DNA from: Henckelia pumila
Taxonomy: Eukaryota; Streptophyta; Magnoliopsida; Lamiales; Gesneriaceae
DNA: 64,000 bases
Direction of reading: 5' to 3'
Assembly (NCBI RefSeq): GCF_033568475.1
Contig: NC_133120.1
Span: 95,188,151-95,252,150, forward strand
Shown here: in pieces, positions 32,273-45,450 of the stretch
How positions within the stretch are numbered: position 1 is the stretch's first letter
Layout: every line of letters starts with the position of its first letter
Program-made: the position numbers and the translations under genes
Notes under the pieces: model-generated
What the model saw: only the letters and a program-made list of their open reading frames with translations
Told to the model about the DNA's origin: nothing
Database searches by the model: none

Positions 32273-35200
32273 ATTTTGCCTGCCAATAAATTGTTACCCT
32301 AGTAAGAGTTGAAGATAGTGTTTAAGCTGACATCAAGTTTATGTCGACTGAGAATTATATTTGTACTTCAAAAATTTATAAACACATTTCATTTTTTTAT
32401 ATTTAATGTCCTTTCTTACAAAATTAACCTCAATTAATTATTTCATATTTTTTAAGACTAATATACCATTCTTTATATATCTATATCTTTCCAATTGATC
32501 TCACCATATATATGGGGTTATAGAGAATCTTACATTTTTTTCTCAAAAATATTTCTTGAAAAAAATATGAGTGATAAAAACATCAATAAAATATAATATT
32601 TGAATAAATATAAGAAAAAAATAAATGTACCTATGTCATTTGGAAAAAAATATTTTAAATTTTGATTAAAATTATGTATAAATTTTGAATGCAAAACACT
32701 TAATTGGAATAAAGACAGTAGTTCTTCCACATCCACGAGTCCTATATATTATTACTTATTTTGTTTTTCTTTTTATACTCTTAACAATAACATGATCAAA
32801 ATGGTATCTATTTATAATGCATTTTATATGTGAATAAAAATTCACATAATCTTATAGCTTGTGAATTTCTCTTTTTTTCGTTCAATTATGATACAAAACA
32901 AACAAATTAAACATTATTCATTTAACACATAATTTTTTGGTAGAGAAAAAAAAAAGGCATAGTTGTCACTAATATCATGATTAATATAAATTTTTTCTTT
33001 ACTACAAAGCAATTTTTTATTGAAGATTTATCACCATAAATTTTTCAATTAAAAATTTCAGAAAAATCTCAACTAGGAATTAAATTTCAATAGCAAGAAA
33101 TCATTACGAACAAAAAAAAAAGAAAAAAAATACTTGAAATTTAAATAATTATCATTCATTGGAGAATGACAATAATCTTCGTACGTGAGAATTTTCTTCA
33201 ATATTTTCTGGAGTTTGGTAATTTTATTATTCGATCAATAGCATCACCAAACTCTAAATATTGAATACCATCATTTTTCTCCATTGTTAAAGGAAACAAA
33301 AGAATATAAGAAAAAATCGTGAAATTATCTGAATAAAACTAATGAAATATAGGACATGTGAATAAATTGTAGGATTGATGAAATGACATATTAATTTTAT
33401 AAAAATATGGAATAATTTATGAAGGGGTCATTTTGTAAGAAAAAAAATATCCAAATTGAAGATAATTATAAATATTTGGAGTGTAAATATCATTTTCTTA
33501 TATATATCGTAACATGCAAATCGGTAGTGTTTTGTATTTATGTAACTTCATAACTTATATACATGCATATTGTCACTTTATTCGAGTCGATATATTTCAC
33601 AATGAACTTATAGCAAGTGAGCACATATATGTTGTGCACACGATTATAAATGCATATATGATAGAAATTTTGGTGTTAAATAATTTTTGTATGAAAAAAC
33701 TATAAATCTTTTTATGTTGTGGATGATATAATTATTTAAAATGCAAAAGTCTAGATAATGATGAATAAATATTTTATAATCATATATTAGTTATAGATGG
33801 GATATAAAGTTAGTTACTCCAAGTATTTCATCAGTTTGGACACGTACTTATAAAACATTTTTATAAAAGTGATTTTAAGTTTTTTTTACAAAATATTTTA
33901 AAGGTTTTTTTAAGAATAAATGTGTTTGAAAAACTATTTTATAAAAATATTTTAATATTTTAAAAATAATGTGTTTTGATTTTCATCATTGTCCTCCATT
34001 CTAAAAGCATTGAAAAATACCTCTCAATTGTTATTTATAAATTATACTTGGATGAAAAAAATTTAATTTTTTTCAAAAACATTTTACAAAATTTTTGTTC
34101 AGACATGTACTTTAAATTTTTTTCACTTATAAAACACAAAAAAACGTTTTTATCGTACACGAACCTCAATCTCAGTCTTAATAAATATTGAGGTATATTT
34201 TATTTCGTACACATAGATCTTGTTAATCTAATTTTTTTGATTTAGATATTAAATTAATAATTCAATTTTAGAGAGGGTATATATTTTAAAAAATTGAAAA
34301 ACAATATGATGGCGAATATATATATTTTAAGGATAAAGGATAAACCCATCCCTTTCACTAGTTGCAATAAATTTTAGAAAATCTTTAAAAAAAAAAGAAT
34401 ATCGAATGAGTCGCTTGTAGATTTTGACCAAAAAAATCAGAGTAGATGAAAAATCCACAGTTACAAAATAATTAAGAGAGAAAGGATGTGATTGGAATAT
34501 GTAGGAATATTTTTCCATGAAATGAAAATAAATAAAGAAGGGGCATGATATTATTGACCGTCGATATGTGTACGTAAATGGTCTTTGGTATTTGATTCCA
34601 ACTAAGTCCCAATCACTGCGGACTTAATTAAAAGGTACATTAGAAATATAGAGTTTTGATTATATATGAACAATCATTATGGGTAATTACGTAAGTAATA
34701 GTTGACGTGTCATTCACTTATTTGAGGTATAAGGTGTGACCGTCAGCTGTTGCCCATGATAATTGCTCATGTGATCAAAACTCTAGAAATATATATCATT
34801 TTTGTAGTGCAAAATGAATCGGGACATTGACCTATCCACCAATCAATTTTATACATTACTTTAAAATATTTCCTTAATATGATCAATTCTATAATCTTAA
34901 TTTGGTATATTGCATTTTTATTTGACAAAAAAATAGGGATCGATCGGGTTTCGTTTATCGAAAGTTACGTTAATAATGTTACAATGTGATAAATATTATT
35001 GGACTGCAAAGTCTAAAGTTATTTGTTGGAAAAAGTTATTAAGTCAGCTGATGACTGATTCAATGGTCTCGGTTTCCAGCGAAAAAGATAAAAATAAAAT
35101 AAAATATTTTAATAATGTTTCCTTTTCTAGTACTAATAAGCTGTGATCCTCTCCCACAATCATAAAACATGTTCACACGTTTGGTTTTCATTTACATGGA

Positions 35201-35340
35201 AATTTTAGTCCCAAGAATAATCAAATATTCAATTTGAAGTTGGAATTATGATGTGGGTTTCAACCAAGTAACAGTGAGCTTTCATCCACAACCAAAAAAA
35301 TTCAGACATCTTTTTCATTGCGCTACAAGCATTAAATATT

Positions 35341-35460
35341 TCGAGACCAACAACTCTGAGGTATGTAGTTTTTGCAATCTCAAAAAATAAATGATATATT
35401 TTGAGACCAAAAACTCTTAGGTATGTAGTTTTTGCAACCTCTAAAAATAAATGATTATGA
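35341..35460 (+). repeat. Tandem duplication, about 59-bp unit
   Basis: Two adjacent units share GAGACCAA-AACTCT-AGGTATG and TAGTTTTTGCAA-CTC-AAAATAAATGAT with few differences. The second unit ends in the AACCTCTAAAAATAAATGA sequence that is also the arm of the MITE family at 7536 and 35591. Confidence 0.75.
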
Positions 35461-35590
35461 GTTTTTATTAACAAATTACATGATCACTTATTTTAAATGT
35501 TTACAATACTACCTTAATTATTTAAGATTCTAATTTTGAGAGTTTTACTATGATACGTATTATATGCTCAATTATCTACTGTATTAAATT

Positions 35591-35685
35591 AGTGTTTGCA
35601 ACCTCTAAAAATAAGTGACTATCGATTTTTTGTTAACATATTTATAAAGCAATATAATCACTTATTTTTAGAGGTTGAAAACACT
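35591..35685. mobile_element. Small foldback MITE, same family as 7536-7630
   Basis: AGTGTTTGCAACCTCTAAAA at the left end is answered by TTTTAGAGGTTGAAAACACT at the right. Arms of about 28-30 bp surround a short AT-rich centre. A further partial copy overlaps 35429-35507. Confidence 0.65.
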
Positions 35686-37017
35686 ATTTAAACTAGTGAA
35701 AATGGACACGTCATGCGTGTGTAAAATAAAAAAATTTTATATGTTTTTTTTAAAGCAAAATATGAAGTGGGTGGGAGGTTTAGTGAGATAGTAGATTGGT
35801 GATGATAGTTATTTTCAAAATTATGAGGAGAAGTTGGAGATGATAGTTATTTTCCACTAACCCATTCATTACGTTAAAATTAGAATAAATAGGTTTAATT
35901 TGTAATTTAATTTAATGTTTGAGACACTAACGTACTAATTCAATTTATACGAGAGTCTTAAACTTAATATAATAGAAAGAGATAAAGTTAATACACACAA
36001 ATACTTCTTACATGTCTCGTGATTTGTATTATATTTGTATGACCAAAATGCTCGTTGCATTGGCTCGAGTTTTTTCCGCATTTGAACATAAATTCACACT
36101 CAATTTATTGCAGTTTAGATGAAGAACAATTTCATCGATTGTTTGTTAACACACTCATGAACCAATGTTTATTTTAAGTAGTCTCTAAGCAATCTTAATT
36201 TGTCGTTAACTGACATATACAATATCACATCAACACATTTGCCAAAAAAAATATTAATAATATTAAAAAAGGAAAATAGATACTAAAATTATGATATTAT
36301 ATAATATATTAATATAGAGACTAAATCACAGTTAGACGAATATACGACTACAGTAGGAGGCAATTGCGGTCATTTCAGTCGATAGTCTTATAATGGTTGG
36401 ACCAGTATGAAACCTATATGACATTGAAATCAATTTTTTTTTTGGAAGAAAAAAGAAGAAAGAAATTGTAGATATCATTTTTAAATCCTAGATTAAATTT
36501 CCATTTGAATTAATATAATATTTGCCCCGCAATAAAAAAAAATATTGCATTGATGTAATTAGTTATAGTGTGTCAAAAATTTCCGAAATCCCGATCCTTC
36601 CCGAATCTCATCTCATTCTCGTCTCGAAAATATCTCAACCCGACATTTTTCCGACCCAAATTTTAGGAATTTTTTCCATCCCGATTAATATCGAGAGAGA
36701 TCGGGAATAAAATCTTATCCGACAAAATTTCCGATCTGTCCCAAAATAATAATATAATATATTTTATTATTAATAGGTTGAACTAAATATTATCGTGTTT
36801 CAACTCATATAACAATTAATTATGGACATAATTTATATAATTGTTTATTGTTAAAATGATCAAATAATAGAATCACGAAATGATATTTTATTTTTGTGTT
36901 ATTTTAAAAATATAATTAATAATTTAATTAATTCATATTTATAATTATCTAATTAGAACAACTATGTAGAATAGGAGATGTAATTTGACAATCTATTTAA
37001 CAAAATTTATCTAGTAA

Positions 37018-37758
37018 TTTATATTCAGGGGCGGAGCCAGGATTAAATATTGAGAGGGGCCAGTAACAATAGTGAGAAAGATTAAAAAAGTTATCATATA
37101 TAACAATAAAATTTAAATACGTTATAGTTTAATCAAATAATAATCAATATGCATCATTAATGAAAATTCTGAAATACATCGTTATTTTTCGAATAAATTA
37201 GAATTTAAAACGTTTCTCTTGCATCTCAAAAAAAATCTACTAATTTTTTTTGAGCAATTAGCTTCTCAATATATATCAACAATAGTCATTAAGAATATTA
37301 TTTATTTAAATATGACATATTTTAATAGAAAGAAAATCTATAAGTTTCAAGTTTTACTTTGCATCATAATAATAATTTTATCTAGTAATAGAAAATTAAT
37401 ATCAATGAAGTTTTTTTGTTTAAAACAAACATGTCTTACTAAAATTTAAAAGTGGATTAGAATTCAAGAGAATAAAGAAAGATGAAATCCTCACATAAAA
37501 GTGAGATGAAGGGAAGGAAGAGACAAAAAAATTGAAGTCAGCAGATCATGTTTCTAAAACTAATTAGTTCAAAAATTTAATACTGCATTAACTATTATTA
37601 TATTAATTAGACTTTAGATATTAACTACAAGGAGTACTCATGCAATAACTAAAAACTGTCATTATTTTTTTTTGGATCGATTTTGGAAATTTTTAGTTTT
37701 TTGTTATGAATGAAAAAAAAAAATAATAATAAAATTATATAATAAAATTATATAATAA

Positions 37759-37806
<48 letters not shown>

Positions 37807-37852
37807 GGTTGGGGGGGCCTGAGGACCATGTCCCCCTGCCCCTGTTTGTATT
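37018..37852. mobile_element. Non-autonomous hAT-type transposon
   Basis: The element starts CAGGGGCGGAGCCAGG at 37026 and ends CCCCCTGCCCCTG at 37844, so CAGGGGC is a terminal inverted repeat. The flanks TTTATATT (37018-37025) and TTTGTATT (37845-37852) form an 8-bp target duplication with one mismatch. Eight-base duplications and CAGGG-type ends are hAT features. The 819-bp body has no transposase frame and contains a long (TA)n run near its right end. It sits between two inverted TCGGG-rich blocks that may be arms of an older element. Confidence 0.8.
37763..37802. repeat. (TA)n microsatellite inside the hAT element
   Basis: About 20 TA units near the right terminus of the hAT element. Confidence 0.9.
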
Positions 37853-38853
37853 CGAATATTTTATTAATAATTATCCGATGCATAATATGATGTTTTTTTT
37901 TCGACAAAATCTTGAAACATTATCCGATTATTTTAATATTATATGTTTTAAGTTGAATATTTATTTTTAATTTAAAAATTTAAATAATATTTTTTTATAA
38001 AATAATCACATTTTTTTTAACGAAATCTTGAAAATGAAAAAAAATTAGGATTTCCTCTTCCTACCCGACGAGATCTTGAATATTCGGATCCCGAAATGTG
38101 TCGAGTACGGGATCGAGAGAAAAAAGCTTTTCCGATTTTTTTCGGGACGAAAATTGGGTAAGAGGTTTACGGAACGGGTCCCGATCCTATTCCATCCTTA
38201 ATTAGTTATATCTCCACCAAATTAATTACAAGTTGATTAAATTAAAAATAAGTGCATGCTACGAGCTAGAAGGTGTTCACATCCCGTTGTTCTATAACAT
38301 CTTAAAACTTGTAGTAAGTTGAGTTTCATCCCCCAACCCCTTTAAAAAAAATGTTGTCTTTGGCTTTTTTATTTAAGCTCCTTTTTTTGGTATACTTTAT
38401 AATATATTGGACAAAATTTAGTCCACATGATTCTAAAAATTACTCGTGAACTTTATATACATTTGACATTTAAAGATTATATATTTAATAATAGTTATTC
38501 TATTTTATGTATCACATATAGACAATTAGAAGAAGAACCAAAGTCAATGTCCCCAATCATTATATTCCATCTACTCCACTCGGAAATTTGGAATGTATTG
38601 AACTAGTCAACATTTTTTATTTTTTTAAAACATTTAAATGCTAATTGCTTCTGAATTTGCGTCTCACGCCAACTCTAATTGAAGCATTATATTAAACCTC
38701 CATTAATAAATTTGAAGATGGGCTAGAGCCTCGAAATGTGAAAGATTTTCGTGTTTAATTTGATGTTGATTGATCCACACACACACACATATATATATCC
38801 GTGAGCACTTTTGTGAGCACAACTGATGTGGCATCTTATACATCCAATAAGTA

Positions 38854-38967
38854 AATGCCACGTGAGTAGGTGCTCACATAAATACTCACAGTGGTTGCTC
38901 ACCATAGCAAAATGCCACGTGAGTAGGTGCTCACAAAAGTACTCACAGTGGTTGCTCACCATAGTAA
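38854..38967 (+). repeat. 57-bp tandem repeat, two units, each with a G-box
   Basis: The units start AATGCCACGTGAGTAGGTGC and end in GGTTGCTCACCATAG plus a few bases, at 38854-38910 and 38911-38967, with only about three differences. Each carries CACGTG. A related GTGAGCAC word flanks the array at about 38800. Confidence 0.85.
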
Positions 38968-38971
38968 AACT

Positions 38972-38972
38972 G

Positions 38973-39010
<38 letters not shown>
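38972..39010. repeat. (AT)n microsatellite
   Basis: An uninterrupted run of about 19 AT units directly after the tandem repeat. Confidence 0.9.
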
Positions 39011-39013
<3 letters not shown>

Positions 39014-39234
39014 CATTGATATTTACCTTCCATCTTTTGTTAAATGCACCCCACTTTTAAGTTTTATGACATAAACTGACATGATATACTTTTCTTCATT
39101 ATTCTATTTCAAGTATATATATTAATGATGAAATTGATTAATTTCTAAAAGGTAAATGCAATATATATCCCACGTTTAATAATTAAATATTTTCATTCAT
39201 TTACTACCATAATCTTTTATCATATATACATAAT

Positions 39235-39409
39235 GAGTAACACTTTTGTGTGACGGTCTCATCCGTGAGACGGGTCAATCATACCCATATTTATAATAAT
39301 AAGTAATATTTTTGGCATAAAATATAATACTTTTTAATGGATAACTCATATAAGAGACCCGTCTAAAAAAAATGACTTTTGAGACCGTTTCATAGGAGTT
39401 TTGTCTTAC
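39235..39409. mobile_element. MITE of the GAGACGG family, copy 1
   Basis: GAGTAACACTTTTGTGTGAC at the left and GAGACCGTTTCATAGGAGTT at the right form imperfect inverted ends around a conserved core (TTATAATAATAAGTAATATT and GGCATAAAATATAA). Two further copies lie at 48604-48755 and 48919-49069. Confidence 0.7.
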
Positions 39410-40189
39410 ATAATATTGGGGTGTAAAAAATTTGAAATAAAACACGAATTTAAATAATTTTATTTATTACATAATATTAAAATAATTTTAATATTACATA
39501 ATATTTTTCATATTTTGTCTCAAATCTTTAACAGGTTTTATAAATTATTAATAATTATTTTCAAAAATACTTTAAACTATTGGGGTCTAAAAAATTTAGA
39601 ATAAAATACGAATTTAAATAAAACTTAAAATTAATTTTTTATTATATTATGTTTATTTGTTTTTACAAAATTTCTAAAAGTAAATTGTATAATTTTAATA
39701 AAATATTGTAAACATTACCATAGCCATTTTTTATTGTAAAAAAAAAAAACAAACAAACAAATATATTATCTATTTTTATAAATTTTTATTTTAGTTTTAA
39801 AATATAAATATATTTTACTTGAAAATTTAATTTTTTTATATTTATAATAAAATATCATCATGGAATAAGATATTAAAATATGGGAATGAAATATCACTTA
39901 GTTGAAAAAAATTTAAACAAAAAAAAAATTAAAATTAAAAAATAACAAATCGGTAAAAAGAAACCGAAAAACAAAAGTAACGATAATTTAAGATAATGAA
40001 TTATATTTGTAATATTTTTTTCTAAACTTTTACGTATTTAATGTTTTAAATAATTTATTTTAGGAATTAAGATCATCATTAATAAATTTACTAAAAATAT
40101 AAAAAATCAATAAAAGAGTATCATTGTCAATATATACTATAAAAATTAAAGACGAGAGTGTATTTAACAAAAAATTGAGTATAAATATC

Positions 40190-40224
<35 letters not shown>

Positions 40225-42328
40225 TAATTAATAACGAGATAGACATGTGATTTTGAATTTACTTATTTATACATTATACTATAGTTATATTAAGAATATA
40301 TCATTGATTTTAAACGATATCATTATTCGATAAAATATAAATCCATTATAATTATATAAAATATTATATAGACAATAGACATCACATCGAATATGTGAAT
40401 TTGAAATTTATGATTTTACTTTTTAAAACAACAAAAATACATTTTAGATCTATAAATTTTGAAATACTTATGTTGAAGCGCAACTTGAATTCCCACATAT
40501 GTCTATTAATATCCCACCCTCTGTTGCATTAAAAGACTATATTAGAAAAATCCCACAAATTAACTATGTAGAAATAAAATAATAAAGCAATTATTCCCTT
40601 TTACCGGTAAATATTTATGTTTTACACAATCTTAAATGTATTTTTTTTAAATCGATTAAATTTTAATGCTTTAATATATAATGCATTTAGACATATATTA
40701 ATATTAATATTAATTAATAACTCCTGAGATTATATGTCACCTTTTTAAAGTATGATCACTAAGTGATAGTAGGCAAATAATCATATGATTCTTTACTAGT
40801 TGCAAGAAATGAGAAAAAGACTTGACTTGGTCACCCCGATTTGTTATTAGTTATCTAAAATAAGATTAAATTATATGATATGGGTCATATCATATGAACC
40901 AAGAGTCTTTCAACCATTTATTTGATTTTTATATGTGACCATGTTGATAGTTAACTTCACCAATAAAAAAACACGAATAAACCATGGTTCATGGCTCCCC
41001 ATCTTATTTTAAAGTTTATTGCGAAACACTTCAACGGGAAATTGTAAATAGATTTTTTTGCGAGGCTAGGGAAAATTTGTTTTTTTAGGTGGAACGATTA
41101 AATTCATTAATCAGTCAATTAATTATAATTTATAGAATGATCCAAAAACAAAAGATACGACTTTTTAAAATTTAAAACTGTCCCATGATATAAATCATGA
41201 GAAGCAATAAGATACGCGACATGGTTGACAGTACACCTACAAGTTTGGACTGTCAAAAAATTTGAGTTTTTGATAATATATATTTGTTTCTTTATAATTT
41301 TACGCCGTCAAATTTTAGTTTTAGGTACTTAATTATCTTTGTTTTTTTATTTATTGCAATTTGATTTTTTTTTTTTTTTTACTTGGCACTATTGTTGATA
41401 TTGACGTATGCAGTGTTACATCAATATTCACGACAAAAAGTTACTGAAATTACAAAATAATCGAAAAATATGTCACAAAAACTGAAGTTCGATACCACCA
41501 AATTCGCAATGAACCAAACATGCAAAACCAAAATACAATTTATCACCTTCAAATAAAAATCTTTTGTTATACATATGATTTTTGTTATTTTATACATATA
41601 AATATCTTGGAAAAAATAGACTATAACAAACAATTAATATATTTATTCCTTGGGCGTTTAACTAATTCCGAAGTTACAATTTTTTTTTTTCAGTTTAGGT
41701 TATACCAAAATCAAGAGAGAAAAGCAGCACAGACATGCTGTTACTGATACTTCAAATGATATTTATAACTTAAGACAGAACTTTAGTTTCAGAATAACTC
41801 GTCCATGCGTAAAAGCATGAAAACACACATTCAGTATGTACATAAAAAATTGTCAGCATCTATTTGATCATTCGTTAAAAATCAATGTTTATATCCTTAA
41901 TAAACACAAACATCTCTTCTTCTTCCTTTTTCCCCTGCCTGCTATCATAAATTAGTTCATGCATTTCAAGTTTCCTTCTAGCAATCTATTACTAAGCGAC
42001 CTACAGAAGAAACAAAAACGGCTATCATATATACAACTAAACGAACATGTTGAACCTCCATACTTTGCTAGCATTAACTGGCTCATGGATTTCCACCAGA
42101 GACAGAGCCGTGTATCGTAAAAGAACCGGATGCTTCGACGTAGAGAAACTCGTTTCATCTGTTGACCCACGATCATTGCAAACCAAAGCAGAAGTCACAT
42201 GGGTCCTTTGTATTTAATGAACTCTTGTATGCTACCATCAGTTTCAAGAATTCAGGGGAGGAACCTCCATTTTGTAGAAGAAAACAACAGATGATACTGT
42301 GGCTTCATAGAATCCTGCATCTTTTTGA

Positions 42329-44390
42329 TCAGTGGTGACTTTCCATAAGATCGCCTAGAGTGATCTTACCACAGTTTCCTGTATCCAAACGATCAAACTG
42401 TTTGCATATCTGCAAGATGTCTTTTTCTGAAACCTTGCACATTTCTTTAAGCTTGTATATTACGTACTCGGATTTACTGCACATAACACGGAAGGAACAA
42501 ACAATTATATATATATATATATAAACGAGCAGAGTGTCAAGAAAGAGCAAAGATAAAATATGCACTCCAAACAAAAATATCGAATTCCATGATAAGATTT
42601 CATTCTTTGAGGAATCGCGAAGAGAAGTATTATAGTGCTAAATAAACGGACAGAACTTTTCACTCGAACCATATAATTTCTCTGCATTTTAAATGGGGAT
42701 ACCCTGCTGCAATTATTACCAGTAGTCCAGTACACAGGATAAGGGATACGTATATGGATAATATCAATCTCATCATCTACAACCTAAACAGGCCATCTCA
42801 TCAAATTAAAGAACAAAAACTTTTCAAGAAGCAATGAACATGAAAAGATCTTATTTGCCCATTTAAGTGAAATTCAAAGCGCATTTCATCGGTAGGTTCA
42901 TGGGAAATGTGGTACACTGGTTGGTTCTTGGACCTATACATCAGTGACTATAGCTTGGTTCTTGCATAGTTAGGAGGTTCAAAATGGATGCACGGTATAC
43001 ACTAGCACCTAGTAAACCATCACGATTTAAATATGTCAATCAACTACAATTTCAAGTTAACTACATTATTAACAGATAGTTAAGAACTTCCTTCAAAAAA
43101 ACAGATAGTTAAGAACTACCTCACAAAACCGTTGTTATCAATATCAGCAGCAAGAAATTGAGCTACCGTCATATCTTGGCCAAGCACCCACTTTGCCATC
43201 CTTCTATGCCGCTTATCAACTCTGGCCTCAGCCAAGTAAAGAAAGGCTCTAGCAACCGCAAGGGTAGAGACAAGCAACCAAACCGATGCAAAAATCCGAC
43301 CAGTCAAAGAATTAAACGCCCTGTCACCATATCCAACAGTTGTGACAGACATAACTGACAAATAGAACGAATCCAACAAATCCAGCTTTTCAACAAAATT
43401 TAAAACAGCAACCCCGATTCCAATACAAAGAACCACAACCCCTAAGGCCAATGCCACTTTCATCCGAATCCTCATCCTCCCCTTTTTCACATCAATGATA
43501 TAAGATCCAGGATCATGAGATCCCCTACTCTTGATAGTCCTTAAAAGATAATTCTCTTGTAAATCCAGCACATAACTAACCATCCCAGATAACAAAATAT
43601 CAATAAACCCAAATCCCACAAGCACAAATGCAATGGCAAAGAGCTTAGTTAAAGCACTATCAGGGGTTATGTCGCCATACCCAATAGTACACATAGTCAC
43701 AATGCAAAAATACAAAGCATCAACCACAGGATGCGTCTCAACCGCCCTGAATTTATCCTTGTTGACAGAGTAAATGACCACACCAAGAGCCAAATACACT
43801 ATCAAAAGCAGAAAACCCTGTCTCACGATTGAAGATTTACCAAACTGTGGCTGTTTTGAGCACGGAGAATGGTCAATCTCATTGATGGTAGACATGGCAG
43901 GCGCAGTCTTGGACCTGTGGAGATTGCTTTTAGAAGCTGAACAGTCAGGATCAAGCAACCAAGATTTTTGGTTTTCTGGATCAAGATTGGATCTTTCATC
44001 GTGAAGATTGGTAACAGAAGGTTTTGGGGACGTGAGGCTTAGAGTCAAGGCCTCGAGAATGCTCGAAGAGGAAGTTTCCTTCAGAAGGGATGATGGAGAT
44101 GAAGGGGAACCAAAGATGAGCATGTCTTTGAGTTCCTTAGAGGAAGGGGTGCGGGGCGTGGGCGGAACTGTAATTTCAGCGTTTTCTGGTACAGGGCAAA
44201 GCGGTGGTGGCGGTGATGGTTGGGGCTTCCAGGGGCTGATACGAGGGAGGAGGGGTTCTTTTTCCATTTGGGTTGCGAGGGGAAATAGGCGTTCGAGCTC
44301 GATGGATTGCCGCTGTATTCCAAGTCTCCCCGGTGGTGGCAACGGCGGCGACGGTGGGGATGCAAACACCCGTGAATGCTTGTTTACCAA
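42329..44390 (-). CDS. TPK: Two-pore K+ channel (TPK3/TPK5-like)
   Basis: Two exons, 43120-44390 and 42329-42476, encode 472 residues. The N terminus (1-185) is cytosolic and Pro/Ser-rich. It holds an acidic dileucine motif (EKEPLL, 43-48), a type used for vacuolar sorting, and a 14-3-3 site RSKTAP at 159-164. Four membrane segments surround two pore loops with selectivity filters TIGYGD (235-240) and TVGYGD (351-356). The C terminus carries two EF-hand-like loops: DIDNNGFVSKSE, split by the intron, and DRLDTGNCGKIT. TPK channels sit mostly on the tonoplast or thylakoid, dimerise to form one K+ pore, and respond to Ca2+ and 14-3-3. The intron inside the first EF hand joins in phase. The long Pro-rich N terminus favours TPK3/TPK5 over TPK1. 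Confidence 0.93.
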
Positions 44391-45450
44391 AAGTCAGGGA
44401 ACCATGATATATCTGATGGGATCTGTGATTCTTGGATAACCTACATTCTAGCTATTTGGTAACGATTGTTTTTTTTTTTTTTTTTTTTTTTTTGAATAGA
44501 GGTAACGATTGTTAGCAAATTGAACTAGGTAATATATATATATTTGTGTATGTACATGCGCGCGTTAAAGCCTATATATTTTACTTGAATAATACATATA
44601 TATTTTGAGTTACTCTTTTGTGAGGTATAATCATAAGTATATATGAAATAGATCGTCTTGATACACATTTATAATAATAAAAAAAAAAAATTATGGTCAA
44701 GTTAAATAACAAAATTGATTGTAGAACGATTTATAGAAGTTTTTGTAATATCGTTTTGATTATAAATATATATACATTCATAGAAATCAAGAAAATAATA
44801 CAAATTTTCAATTTTATCTCAATTTAATTCATTTAAGAAAACATTTTATAATTGAGACGAAATGCGTATATATTATATTAAATGTCATAATCCGAACAAA
44901 TAAAAAATTCCAGTGATTAGATTTTCAAATTTGATTTCTGCCGTGATAAATGGAACATTATACATAGATCAATTTTCACTTATTTAAAATTTTAAATTTG
45001 AAGCCAATATCTCAAAAAAATAAAATAAAAATTGAAGCAAGAAAACTTGTCTTCCTATGAATAAAAGGGCCAAAGCCCAAAGGCTGGCCCAACAATTTTA
45101 GTTAAAACGTGAAATATGGCACAAATCATGCCAAGTGTTCTTGAAAAATATGGTATGTGGCTGTCAACGTCACTGCCACCGAATCTCATAATCTTCAAGG
45201 AAAAATTATTTTTAAAAAAATTAAACTGGGTGATAGACGTAAAGGGTTCTTGTTTAATATGTCTAGCAGTAACATGTATATTGTAATTTTAAGAGCCATT
45301 TTTCTCACAAAATTTAATTTTAGGAATACGACCAACGGCAAATACAAGTTGGCTAGAAAATGGATAATATTTTAGTTTAAGAGGGAAATCATGTGAGATT
45401 TGATAAATAATGAATAAATTTGTAGAAACAATCTTGGCTAACAAAAAATA
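44391..45450. other. Spacer upstream of TPK
   Basis: AT-rich DNA with a 24-base poly-T run near 44468-44492 and short AT repeats. It should contain the TPK promoter, although no clear TATA box was identified. The right part holds the 3' end of the SDR gene. No additional gene was recognised. Confidence 0.5.
44468..44492. repeat. Poly-T tract
   Basis: About 24 consecutive T residues upstream of TPK, followed by a short duplicate of the flanking word GGTAACGATTGTT. This may mark the tail of a retroposed fragment, but no body is recognisable. Confidence 0.6.

Larger units (their letters stand above)
31885..37017. other. Gene-poor AT-rich spacer with foldback elements
   Basis: No gene was recognised on either strand over 5.1 kb. 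Open frames are short and A/T-driven. Separate entries cover the foldback at 31980-32272, the tandem repeat at 35341-35460 and the MITE at 35591-35685. A repeat rich in CCCGA/TCGGG words lies at about 36580-36740 and its inverse at about 38035-38200. Confidence 0.6.
37853..42328. other. Gene-poor AT-rich spacer downstream of TPK
   Basis: No gene was recognised. It contains the G-box tandem repeat (38854-38967), long (AT)n runs (38972-39010 and about 40194-40220), one copy of the GAGACGG foldback family (39235-39409) and a foldback-like stretch near 41290-41490. The last 300 bases probably include the TPK 3' UTR. Confidence 0.55.

Noticed and set aside
33514-34518. Short AT-rich frames with Phe/Ile/Leu-rich translations
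   Set aside because: Base composition produces these; no conserved motif or splice context.
38854-38967. Possible CRISPR-like repeat array
   Set aside because: Two adjacent units without unique spacers in a plant nuclear sequence; a plain tandem duplication.
37704-39074. Frames with Tyr-Ile repeats
   Set aside because: They are translations of (TA)n and (AT)n microsatellites.
43774-44439. Plus-strand frames opposite TPK exon 1
   Set aside because: Shadows of the Pro/Ser-rich N terminus of TPK; the minus strand has clear pore motifs.
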